From contig NZ_JAUCBP010000007.1 of the NCBI RefSeq assembly GCF_030362855.1, positions 806,675-870,674 on the forward strand: a DNA stretch of 64,000 nucleotides. The letters are read 5' to 3'. Positions within the stretch are counted from its first letter, which is position 1. Each line of letters opens with the position of its first letter. A program made the translations under genes and the position numbers. The stretch comes from Neoalteromonas arenosi. Its GTDB lineage: Bacteria > Pseudomonadota > Gammaproteobacteria > Enterobacterales > Alteromonadaceae. The notes below the pieces were generated by a model. It saw only the letters and a program-made list of their open reading frames with translations, searched no databases and was not told the origin of the DNA. This document shows positions 36,952-45,116 of this stretch, piece by piece.

Positions 36952-38303
36952 TGCACCTCTTCCATAAAGCGCTGAGTAAACGCCAAGGCGATTTCATCGC
37001 TTACGCCAGCTAGCGTAAAGTGAGACGTTAGTGAACGCGTGTCTTCAGAAACTGTTTTATAAAACAAAATATCGTACATACCTTCTATATCGACGTACGC
37101 ACGACTGCAAAAGCCAGTTTGCGCGAAGCTATTGCCCAGTTCGTCCGTTTCCAGATATTTCTGAGTACATTCAAATTGCGTAACATCATCATTCGATGCA
37201 CTGTTATCAGGGTAATATCCCCCACCACTGATGAGCTTGTGAAATCGGTAAGGACTCAGGTCAATAGCGCTATTAAATTCATAGGAATAATGGAGCACTC
37301 CAGTGTTTAATCTAGGCTGTAAATAGATGCTATTAGAGTTATTACAGACCAGCCGTAATATCTCAATATTCCGATCTTCATCATCTTCGTTTGTGCTACC
37401 CCAGCAATTGGTATCTAGGCCCATCTCGCCCGGCACACGTACTGATTCACCCAGTGTTTCCAGCTCCCAATCTAAGGCTAATAGTTGAGAGAAATAAGCG
37501 TCTTGAAATTGATTTACCTGAGAACTAATGTGCTTAGTATACCCTTCGGCGGCTAGTGGTTCGGCGGCATGCTCTAAAAGGTCATAAACTTTACTTACCG
37601 GCACCAGAAAGCTTAATTGACTGCCGGCCGTCGCAACGTTTACACCAACAACTTGGCCATACTTGTTAACCGTAGGCCCTCCACTCATACCAGGGTTGAG
37701 TGAACCACTAAATAATATTTGGTCTGTATAGCTGTAGTCGGCTAGGCCATTATATGCCCCAGAAACCATAAGCATGCCAACATCTCTTGGATTACCAAGG
37801 GCGTAAATACTCTCACCTAACGATGGAATGTCTGTAGCTAGGGGTAAATGTTCTACCGGCGGTTCGTCACGTTGGAGCACTGCGAGATCATTGATCACAT
37901 CAAAATATATCAGCGATAATTCACCTTTTTCGCCGTCATATTGAACATATTCAATTGCGTGGTGTTCAGGCTCGAAAACAAAGTTCGAAATTACGTGATA
38001 ATTGGTTATCACTAGGCCATCTGCAGATATTTGAAAACCTGAACCTAGTGCAGATTTGTTCTTTGTTTCAGTTTCAATTACGACGATTTGGTAAACTAAA
38101 TCGTAAAGCGCCGACAAATCTGATTCAGACGAAGAAGTTTGGGCTGGGCTTTGAGTATGAAAAAATAAACACAATGCGGCAAAAATACCCGCCAGTTTTC
38201 GTGTTTTAAAAAACAATGAGCGACTCCCTAAACAATGTTCGCATGCAAACCGCCGCAAACCTTTCCTAGCACCAAGCATAAACAGTGTAAGTAGTTCATG
38301 CAA
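36942..38303 (-). CDS. Exported trypsin-like serine protease (HtrA/S1C type, no PDZ)
   Basis: Up to 453 residues. A hydrophobic signal segment (KLAGIFAALCLFFHTQSPAQ) precedes a chymotrypsin-fold domain with a complete triad: H103 in ITNYHVISN, D139 in VINDLAVLQ and S207 in NPGMSGGP. No PDZ domain follows; residues 260-453 are an unrecognised region with several cysteines (CWGST, CNNSNS, CTQKY, CSRAYV), probably a second extracytoplasmic domain. The ATG at 38303 is given, but TTG at 38216, preceded by GGGAG, would start the protein right at the signal peptide and may be the real start. It overlaps the FHA gene by ten bases. Confidence 0.83.
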   Translation of the reverse strand: MHELLTLFMLGARKGLRRFACEHCLGSRSLFFKTRKLAGIFAALCLFFHTQSPAQTSSSESDLSALYDLVYQIVVIETETKNKSALGSGFQISADGLVITNYHVISNFVFEPEHHAIEYVQYDGEKGELSLIYFDVINDLAVLQRDEPPVEHLPLATDIPSLGESIYALGNPRDVGMLMVSGAYNGLADYSYTDQILFSGSLNPGMSGGPTVNKYGQVVGVNVATAGSQLSFLVPVSKVYDLLEHAAEPLAAEGYTKHISSQVNQFQDAYFSQLLALDWELETLGESVRVPGEMGLDTNCWGSTNEDDEDRNIEILRLVCNNSNSIYLQPRLNTGVLHYSYEFNSAIDLSPYRFHKLISGGGYYPDNSASNDDVTQFECTQKYLETDELGNSFAQTGFCSRAYVDIEGMYDILFYKTVSEDTRSLTSHFTLAGVSDEIALAFTQRFMEEVQWK

Positions 38304-38375
38304 ATAGGTTTTGCTTTTAATAATGAAAACGCTAAAGACGATTATCAGGAAGAAATGAGGTTAATATATCGCTGA

Positions 38376-39646
38376 CTATTCCCAATCCGCGACAACACGG
38401 TTGCGCCCAGCTTTCTTTGCGTTGTATAAGGCCTTATCGGCGCGTTTTATCCAACTAGTAACCCCCTCCTTGGTTAATTCGCTTATACCGAAACTACAGG
38501 TTATCGAAATCTCGCCGAATGGTTGTTGTTCTATTGCAGTGCGAAGCTTTTCCGCAAGTGCTGTGGCCTCCTTAATAGCAACGCCGGAAGCGATGATAAT
38601 AAACTCTTCGCCTCCCCAGCGCCCTACACTATCATCACTGCGAACACCGTCTTGAAGACGTTCGGCAAACTCGATTAAAACACTGTCCCCCACATCATGA
38701 CCATGGGTGTCATTAATCTGCTTAAAGTGGTCAATATCCAACAAAATAGCGCAGCTAGGGCAACTAGATTGTTTATACATATCAATGCAGCGATTGAAAT
38801 CATCTCGCAAGCCCGCCCGATTCTTCACATTCGTCAATGAATCGGTCTTGGCCATAGTTTCAAATTTATCGCGCTCAATATTTAAAATGGTATTAAGGCG
38901 TGATAACGAATCTGCTTTTGCACGAATTCTTTGAGATTCGCGAATTTTAATTTTGATAAATAATAAGACGTGAAGGGTACACACAACTGCCCATGCTGAT
39001 AATAAAATAAGGCGCAATGAGTCTTGGTTGATCCATTTACCGACCAAAACCACGCGAGAAATCGAGATAGCCTCCTGCCGATCTTGATTGGCATCCCCCG
39101 TGGCAACTGTAATTTTAGTTACTGCATCATATCTTGACGCCCCACCGTAGTAATCTTTAGCATTTAACAAAAGCCACCAAGACGGCACTGTGAAAGAATC
39201 AATTGGCAGGCTAAAAGTTTCTTCATTATCTACATAAACGGTGCGAAGATTAGAACGTTCTCCCCATTGAACAGTGGAGTCACTTTCTTGGTTAATCAGG
39301 TAAATTAATGTTGTATCGGGAACGCTAGACTCTCTATCGATCGTTATATTCACATGGGTGAAAGTGTTGAGATCGACAGGCTTTCCATCGTTAACGGGAA
39401 TTTCTATAGCGCAGAACGGATGAGTATAACCTGGATTTTTTAAATCACATGTAAAACTAATTAAATCTGCACTAACTTCCAGTTCAATTTCAGAGTAGCC
39501 GTCATACACGCTATCGGTAACTGTTGTTATATTGGGGTTTGAGTTCGGGAATATAACGACCGTACGATTCATACCAAATTCGTTCCACAACACGAGCGAG
39601 ACACTTGTAATACCCATGATCAAGTACAACGTGGTTAGCGATAATT
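38376..39646 (-). pseudogene. Diguanylate cyclase (GGDEF), 5' end severed by IS element
   Basis: The remaining reading frame encodes a membrane GGDEF protein: part of a first helix (MGITSVSLVLWNEF), an extracytoplasmic sensing region of about 190 residues, a second helix (SAWAVVCTLHVLLFIKIKI), a coiled coil and an intact GGDEF domain. The active site is VGRWGGEEFIIIA, with a matching product-inhibition I-site RSDD five residues before it. The IS inserted between codons 8 and 10 of the original gene. A shortened protein could still be made from the ATG at 39617 or a nearby TTG, but without its own promoter and most of helix 1's lead, so activity is doubtful. Confidence 0.85.
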
Positions 39647-39694
39647 TGACCTTTCCCCGAGATTAATACCAATCTCTCGATGAGAATTTTTATA

Positions 39695-40513
39695 TTATGC
39701 TGCCTGTTTTGCATACTCAACAGGCGGCAAATAATTCAGTGAACTATGTGGTCGAACATGGTTGTAGTGCTCACGCCACAGGTCAATTTCATACTTGGCT
39801 TCATCAAGCGTTCTGAACCTGTGTTGGTTCAGACATTCGTTTCTGAATTTGCCATTGAGACTTTCTACAAAAGCATTTTGAGTAGGTTTACCAGGTTGGA
39901 TAAATCCTAGTTCTACACCTGACTCTTTGCTCCAGAAGAACATAGCTTTGCTGGTGAACTCTGTGCCATTGTCGCAAATCACTTTCTTGGGCTTACCTCG
40001 ATGCTCAACGAGCTGACTGAGGAAGCGTGCGACTTGGCGGCCACTTATTGAGACTGACACAAGCTGTCCCACCATCTCTCGAGAGTAATCATCAACGACA
40101 TTGAGCACACGGAATCGTCTTCCGTTACTTAGTTGATCGGATACAAAATCCATCGACCAACGCTCATTCGGTACGGTTGGTACCTCCATTGGCTGCCTAG
40201 GACGCGTCAGTTTCTTGCGCTTCTTGGTTCTGACTTGCAACGCCTCCTCGATATATAACCGATAGGTGCGTTTACGATTGACGACTAGACATTCACCTTT
40301 GAGCAGGCCATGTAACATCAGATAGCCATAACGTGGATATTGAGCTGCAAGCTCCTTGAGCCTCGTTCTGACAGGTGAATCACCCTTGTCCTTACGTTGG
40401 TAACGAAACGCTGTCCTGCTCACGCCAGCTAGCCTGCATGCTACCCGCTCACTCAATTTGAATGTCTCCATCAGCTGGCGAGCAACAGGCTTTCTTGCTG
40501 CTGGCTTTACCAC
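39695..40513 (-). CDS. IS3-family transposase OrfB (integrase catalytic domain)
   Basis: 272 residues. An HTH_21-like region (KDKGDSPVRTRLKELAAQYP, YGYLMLHGLL) precedes the rve integrase core, whose DDE residues lie in WSMDFVSDQL, VICDNGTEFTSKAMFFW and QNAFVESLNGKFRNECLN. It begins with GTG in the -1 frame relative to orfA and is presumably made mainly as an OrfAB fusion by frameshifting. All catalytic residues are present, so the transposase may be active. Confidence 0.95.
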   Translation of the reverse strand: MVKPAARKPVARQLMETFKLSERVACRLAGVSRTAFRYQRKDKGDSPVRTRLKELAAQYPRYGYLMLHGLLKGECLVVNRKRTYRLYIEEALQVRTKKRKKLTRPRQPMEVPTVPNERWSMDFVSDQLSNGRRFRVLNVVDDYSREMVGQLVSVSISGRQVARFLSQLVEHRGKPKKVICDNGTEFTSKAMFFWSKESGVELGFIQPGKPTQNAFVESLNGKFRNECLNQHRFRTLDEAKYEIDLWREHYNHVRPHSSLNYLPPVEYAKQAA

Positions 40514-40770
40514 TTTTTTGAAAGTACATCCTTCATAGCTTCGACTTCCAATAACTTGTCAGCCAGTAGCTTCTTGAGCTTGTTGTTCTCAGCCTCTAGC
40601 TCCTTTAGTCGCTTAGCCTCGTTGACTTCAAGTCCCGCATATTTACTTCGCCAGTTGTAGAACGTGCCAGTAGATATGCCCATATCTCGGCAAATATCAT
40701 CGACCTTGGCTCCAGCTTCATGCTGCTTGATGGCTTTAATAATTTGTTCTTCGCTGTAACGCTTTTTCAT
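40507..40770 (-). CDS. IS3-family transposase OrfA (helix-turn-helix)
   Basis: 87 residues: an HTH_8 DNA-binding domain (MKKRYSEEQIIKAIKQHEAG, ISTGTFYNWRSKY) followed by a leucine zipper (AKRLKELEAENNKLKKLLAD). Near its stop is the slippery heptamer A-AAA-AAG (minus strand, 40519 to 40513), the A6G signal used by IS3 elements for -1 frameshifting into orfB, which it overlaps by seven bases. Confidence 0.94.
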   Translation of the reverse strand: MKKRYSEEQIIKAIKQHEAGAKVDDICRDMGISTGTFYNWRSKYAGLEVNEAKRLKELEAENNKLKKLLADKLLEVEAMKDVLSKKW

Positions 40771-40844
40771 TTTGAGATCTCCATTGTCTCCAGTTTATTG
40801 GAAATCTCATCAAAGTCATGGTGTTAAATTTGGGGGAGAGGTCA

Positions 40845-40870
40845 AATTCAGTAACTGAAAATATTTTCAT
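40845..40870 (-). pseudogene. 5' fragment (first 8 codons) of the IS-split diguanylate cyclase gene
   Basis: Removing the IS and one AATT copy joins ATG AAA ATA TTT TCA GTT ACT GAA (from 40870) in frame to TTA TCG CTA ACC... of the fragment starting at 39646. The restored N-terminus MKIFSVTELSLTTLYLIMGI runs straight into the first membrane helix, which is what this kind of protein should have. The original promoter should therefore lie within 40871-40985. Confidence 0.8.
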
Positions 40871-40985
40871 GACTTTTGATATAACTGCCTACTGTCAATT
40901 CTGATAACGTAAGTTTGAAAACGTGTCTTGTGAATTGTAGAACACATAATAATATGTGTTGGTTTCTTAAAGAGTATTCAACTCA

Positions 40986-41183
40986 GTGAACAACTTAACA
41001 TCACTATTTTTCTGTTCCCTCTTAATTGTGATTTCGGCGTGTAAATCAAATTTAGCTGTTAGAGACCTTTTAAACAATCGAGATATGTATGATGCGCAAA
41101 GCGTGCAAATTACGGGCTTTACTTTTATCGCAAAGGCAACAAGAACAAACGAAAGCGCCTCATTTAAGCAGCCACTTTCATAA
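40986..41183 (+). CDS. Short lipoprotein, possibly truncated
   Basis: 65 residues from a GTG start. The signal peptide ends at the lipobox VISACKS (Cys about residue 19). The following NNRDMYDAQSVQITGFTFIA resembles the first strands of OB-fold-like lipoproteins (typically D..N...YDG..V.VTGF), but those domains run on for another 60-100 residues, and here a stop comes almost at once, six bases before the histidine-kinase stop on the other strand. It may be a remnant cut by a deletion or frameshift. Its promoter region is the stretch shared with the IS-disrupted gene. Confidence 0.5.
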   Translation: MNNLTSLFFCSLLIVISACKSNLAVRDLLNNRDMYDAQSVQITGFTFIAKATRTNESASFKQPLS

Positions 41184-41188
41184 CGGAT

Positions 41189-42961
41189 TTACTTTGTCGC
41201 GTTAATTTTTAGCAGTATTTGAGTTAGCTGTTTTTGCTCAATGGGTTTGCCTAAAAGTAGATTTATACCTGCCGTTGTTACCATCTCGGCATCTTGCGCC
41301 TCTATGTGAGCAGACATAGCAACAATGAAACTAGTAACATTCAGAGCACAAGTCTCACGGATTTTTTGACTAGCTTCAATCCCATTAAGCGTCGGCATTT
41401 GACAATCCATAAAGATCAAATCAAAGGCTTGTTCCATGCAAGCAGACACCGCTTCCTCGCCATTTACCACTATATGCGGCTTGACCCCAAGGTTGTTAAA
41501 GTACGCTTCTAACACCAACCGACTTAAGGGTTCATCCTCTGCAACTAAGACCCGCAAATGACTCACATCTGCATTAAGAGGTTCACTTGCATTTGGGCGA
41601 TCAGGCGATGTTGATTCTTGAACGTGGGCACTGAATTCGACCGAAAACTCACTGCCCTCGCCGACTTTACTTTTAACCGTAATCTTTGCGCCGATAACGC
41701 GACTAAGCTCAGCAGAAATCGCCAACCCCAGACCGGAGCCTCCCTTTTCACGCCCCTCTGACAATTGTGTAAAGCGTTCAAATATGTGAGGAATATCTGC
41801 TTCGTCGATACCTACGCCAGTATCGCTGACAGTAATGATAAAGCGATCCGAATGTGCGGTAACTCGTCGCAACGAGAGTTCAATCTTACCCTTTTTCGTA
41901 AACTTTATTGCATTAGACAAAAAGTTTAATACGATTTGCGAAAGCCTGTTTTTATCCACTTGCACGTGTCTGGGTAACGCGCCTTCGGTGTGCATGGATA
42001 CACTCAATCCTTTAGCTTCAGCGGTTATGGCCACTAAATCAATAAGTTCTTGGCAAAGTGAACTTAAGTTGCAAGGCTCAGTGCTTTGAGATTGCATCTT
42101 TGCTTCTGTTCGGCTGAGCTCTAGAATTCCGTTAAGCAAGTTTAATAACGTGGCTCCTGCCGCCTGAGCGATTTGTAATGTTTTGGTTATCCTTGGACTC
42201 GCCGATTGCTGCTTGGCTAACTCAATTGAACCAAGCAAGCCTTGCATGGGGGTACGCAATTCATGGCTCATGTCTGCGATGAACTTAGATTGTGCTAAAT
42301 TGGTTTGCAACGCTTGGTCGCGCGACAAAGAAAGCTCTTGATTGGAGCGCTCCAATTCTACGTTCAACCCTTGATTCTTTAGCGCTAACTCAAAATTGCT
42401 CTGAATAGTCGAATTGAGTGATTTGAAATTGCTCCACAATAGAAATAGGTGCACCACTGCAAGAATCGCAATCACGTAATTAAGTTGACCGCCCACAAGC
42501 AACAACCAAAAAATCATGACGCAGAACAGAGGCAGCACAAAGCAAATGAAAGAAACTTTTATAGCAGATTGTACGCCAACACTCTCCATGCTAATTGCGA
42601 TCAGTATTACTAACACCAAAAGTTCATATTCAATTGGTAAATACATCACAAACAGCGCACACATGCCTGCGGTTAGGCCGTTACAGACGTCAACAACTAA
42701 CAGTGCCTTAAGCCACTGTTGATAATCTTTACCCGCTTGATTCTTGAGACGATAGCGTCGCAACACACTGAAGCGCAAGGCGCTACAAAGAATAACGGCT
42801 AACCACCAACCAAACAGTTGCATCGTTGGCACTTGAGAATAGAAAACCGCAACTAAAACACTGGCGGTAATAGGGAAAACGTAGGTAACCTTGGACGTCG
42901 AGCGTACGAGCAAATCCAATTGTTGCCCTTGAATTGAAGTTGTACTTATGTCAGATCCCAT
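41189..42961 (-). CDS. Hybrid sensor histidine kinase with receiver domain
   Basis: 590 residues. Six or so membrane helices (about 28-175) with short loops, a coiled coil (QGLNVELERSNQELSLSRDQ), a HisKA dimerisation domain with the phospho-accepting H233 in FIADMSHELRTPMQGLL, an HATPase domain (NFLSNAIKFTKKG, VSDTGVGI, GGSGLGLAIS) and a C-terminal receiver domain with D519 in DLIFMDCQMPTLNGIEAS. The lack of a large sensing domain suggests that the signal is sensed in the membrane. No cognate response regulator or Hpt protein is adjacent. An orphan hybrid kinase. Confidence 0.93.
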   Translation of the reverse strand: MGSDISTTSIQGQQLDLLVRSTSKVTYVFPITASVLVAVFYSQVPTMQLFGWWLAVILCSALRFSVLRRYRLKNQAGKDYQQWLKALLVVDVCNGLTAGMCALFVMYLPIEYELLVLVILIAISMESVGVQSAIKVSFICFVLPLFCVMIFWLLLVGGQLNYVIAILAVVHLFLLWSNFKSLNSTIQSNFELALKNQGLNVELERSNQELSLSRDQALQTNLAQSKFIADMSHELRTPMQGLLGSIELAKQQSASPRITKTLQIAQAAGATLLNLLNGILELSRTEAKMQSQSTEPCNLSSLCQELIDLVAITAEAKGLSVSMHTEGALPRHVQVDKNRLSQIVLNFLSNAIKFTKKGKIELSLRRVTAHSDRFIITVSDTGVGIDEADIPHIFERFTQLSEGREKGGSGLGLAISAELSRVIGAKITVKSKVGEGSEFSVEFSAHVQESTSPDRPNASEPLNADVSHLRVLVAEDEPLSRLVLEAYFNNLGVKPHIVVNGEEAVSACMEQAFDLIFMDCQMPTLNGIEASQKIRETCALNVTSFIVAMSAHIEAQDAEMVTTAGINLLLGKPIEQKQLTQILLKINATK

Positions 42962-43296
42962 ATCACCCGCTATGTAACGTCACTCAGTAGACACTTTTCT
43001 TGTTGTTTTTGTGCATTGAACTGTGTTTTGCGCAAAAGTGATGGCAATTATGCTCGTTAAACAGCTGATGATCATATCAAATACAGTCCAAAGCTCGTAC
43101 CAATAATCGCATTAAAAGAACCGACCAAGTAGTTTGATGACCTACTGATCACTGCGAGTTAGTCACACCCACTCGCATCAGAAAGGCGTTATCGACGACA
43201 ATATTTCTACTCAAGTTCAATAGTTTATGTAGACCGTAGAACGTAACCACTAAACTTTACGCTTCAATTAAATTAAAAATAGGATGCCTTGTTAAA
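42962..43296. other. Intergenic region, 335 bases, no gene seen
   Basis: AT-rich DNA between two genes on the same strand. It should contain the promoter of the histidine-kinase gene and the transcription end of the GPP34 gene. I see no ORF with coding character, no convincing terminator and no extended palindrome. Confidence 0.5.
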
Positions 43297-43968
43297 TCAA
43301 GAAACTATGGTTGTCGTGGCTGTAGTGGTAGTCAAGACTACAACTAATGCCACTGTAATCTCTTCTACGGTTTGCTTTATCGCTTTGCTGATTTTATCAC
43401 CCTGCGCCAATTCGGTAATAAACTGTTTAGCAACCGTTTGCTCACTGCGTTCGAAAACCTCAGGCGTAAGCCCGCATGCTTGCACCAGACTTAATAATGC
43501 AACGTCTTCATCACTAGGCGCTGCCCCCTGCAACACTATACGTTTAAGATGGTTACGGATATCAGTCTCGGGCTTAGGATCTTCCGTTGGGAATCGCTCA
43601 TACTTTATCAACCATAGAAAGCGTTGCTCTTGCTTCTCTAATATTTTTTTGGCAACTAAACGCTCAGCTAATCGCGCTTGGATTTTATCAACCTTAGCGC
43701 GTACTTTGTTCAGCCAATAATTAGCATCTCTTGGCTTGTCCGAGGCCACAATTAAAGCCAACGCTTCATCGAGTAATGTATTTTGAGTGGTTGTTGGGTC
43801 TAGGACGATAATCTTTTTATCCTCAAAACCTATCCGCTTGGCTAAATGCAGCTCGAGCAACAAAGCGCCAGCCAAGCCGTAATCAAGCGATATAGAAGCA
43901 GAAAAAACCACACTGCCTTTTTCATCGTTTAAGCCTAGTAATAATAACTTCTCACTCAGCGTTAGCAT
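43297..43968 (-). CDS. GPP34 (Golgi phosphoprotein 3-like) family protein
   Basis: A 223-residue protein with a GPP34 fold: LTLSEKLLLLGLNDEKGSVV at the start, LDYGLAGALLLELHLAKRIG and the DEALALI helix. In eukaryotes GOLPH3 binds phosphatidylinositol-4-phosphate; bacterial members, common in actinobacteria and scattered in proteobacteria, are uncharacterised. The C-terminus is odd: a hydrophobic stretch followed by a threonine-rich tail (VALVVVLTTTTATTTIVS), which could be a membrane tail. Monocistronic. Confidence 0.8.
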   Translation of the reverse strand: MLTLSEKLLLLGLNDEKGSVVFSASISLDYGLAGALLLELHLAKRIGFEDKKIIVLDPTTTQNTLLDEALALIVASDKPRDANYWLNKVRAKVDKIQARLAERLVAKKILEKQEQRFLWLIKYERFPTEDPKPETDIRNHLKRIVLQGAAPSDEDVALLSLVQACGLTPEVFERSEQTVAKQFITELAQGDKISKAIKQTVEEITVALVVVLTTTTATTTIVS

Positions 43969-44116
43969 GGTTGTCTCCTAAAACAATACGATCCTTGTCT
44001 GAAAATTTAGCATAGCAGGCGTTATACGCCGTTAACCCGTATATGTTGCGGATTAATAGTGTAACGCTTGGCCTAGAGGCTTAAAGCCTTCATGGGATGG
44101 ACTAAAATATGCCCTT

Positions 44117-44923
44117 CTACGCTTTTTTACCCTTAATCACGATATATATGCCACCCAAAGTTAAAACACTTGCAGCAATAAGCGTAAGTGTTATTGATTC
44201 ACTGATAAATACAACCCCACCCAGCGCCGTGATAAGCGGCACAGTTAATTGACTGGTAGCGGCAGTCGCAGCTTGTAAATGAGGTAAAACCTTGTACCAA
44301 ATCGCATAGCCAATTGCAGATGCCAAGCCGCCAGAGCCCATGGCAAGCAATACACCTTTTTGCGTAATTGTTGCGTTATCAAACGTGAAGATTAACAAAA
44401 GCGAAACGAAAGGCAGAGTACGACAAAAGTTAGCGCCCGTGCTGAGCAGTGGCGCTTGACTCGTTTGCCCTAATAATGAATAAACGCCCCAAGCAAAGCC
44501 TGATAACGTCATTAACACAAAACCAAGCAAAGATGGCGCAGCAACATCGGGGATTAACAGTACCATCAACCCCATAAAGGCGGTAATTAATCCCGACCAT
44601 TGCATAATCGATAATGTAGTACCGCGATAAACACTGATGCCAAACATACAAATTTGTACCGAACCAAATAGGACCAACGCGCCAGTCGCCGCAGTTAAAT
44701 GTACATAGGCAAATGAAAAGGCCGCAGCATAGATGAATAGCATCAAGGCACCCAGCCAACTCCCTGATGATAAAAGTTTACTTGGCCTAGCGTTTGCTAA
44801 CGCCACCAGCACAACCAATATCACAGTGCCTGATAACAAACGGATCGCAGTAAAAGACGCGGGATCAATACTTGCCTCGCCCAACGCCCAACGACAAAAT
44901 ACCGAATTAGCAGCGAAAGCCAA
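44117..44923 (-). CDS. EamA family (DMT) permease, start uncertain
   Basis: An inner-membrane drug/metabolite transporter with ten predicted helices in two EamA repeats (first helix region VFCRWALGEASIDPASFTAIR, second repeat near LLGFVLMTLSGFAWGVYSLLG). The first standard start in frame is TTG at 44923, but that would begin inside helix 1 and has no ribosome-binding site. Fourteen codons earlier an ATC at 44965 stands six bases after AAGGGA and would give the family-like SPLKTVVFALLALLAFAANS. No ATG, GTG or TTG lies between that point and the upstream stop. Substrate unknown. Confidence 0.85.
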   Translation of the reverse strand: MAFAANSVFCRWALGEASIDPASFTAIRLLSGTVILVVLVALANARPSKLLSSGSWLGALMLFIYAAAFSFAYVHLTAATGALVLFGSVQICMFGISVYRGTTLSIMQWSGLITAFMGLMVLLIPDVAAPSLLGFVLMTLSGFAWGVYSLLGQTSQAPLLSTGANFCRTLPFVSLLLIFTFDNATITQKGVLLAMGSGGLASAIGYAIWYKVLPHLQAATAATSQLTVPLITALGGVVFISESITLTLIAASVLTLGGIYIVIKGKKA

Positions 44924-45116
44924 TAATGCTAAAAGTGCGAAGACTACGGTTTTTAACGGTGAGATAACAGTTCCCTTAAATCCAAATTTGGTCGCCTATG
45001 ACAACTGTTTGCGCTGAATGTACAGTAACCGAATGAGCAGTTGTTTTTGCTTCGAACAGCATAATCCAAACTTCTCATCCAGCACTATTGGGTGTTGCAT
45101 ATATACAGCGAACCCT

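Larger units (their letters stand above)
39647..40844 (-). mobile_element. IS3-family insertion sequence (IS407-group-like), complete
   Basis: A 1198-bp element bounded by imperfect inverted repeats: TGACCTTTCCCC inward from 39647 and its match TGACCTCTCCCC inward (minus strand) from 40844, both starting TG as in the IS3 family. A 4-bp direct repeat AATT flanks it (39643-39646 and 40845-40848), the duplication length usual for the IS407 group. It contains overlapping orfA and orfB with a frameshift signal and looks intact and recent. It disrupts a diguanylate cyclase gene. Confidence 0.93.

Noticed and set aside
43289-43720. 143-codon + strand ORF
   Set aside because: Fully antisense to the GPP34 gene, whose own frame shows family motifs.
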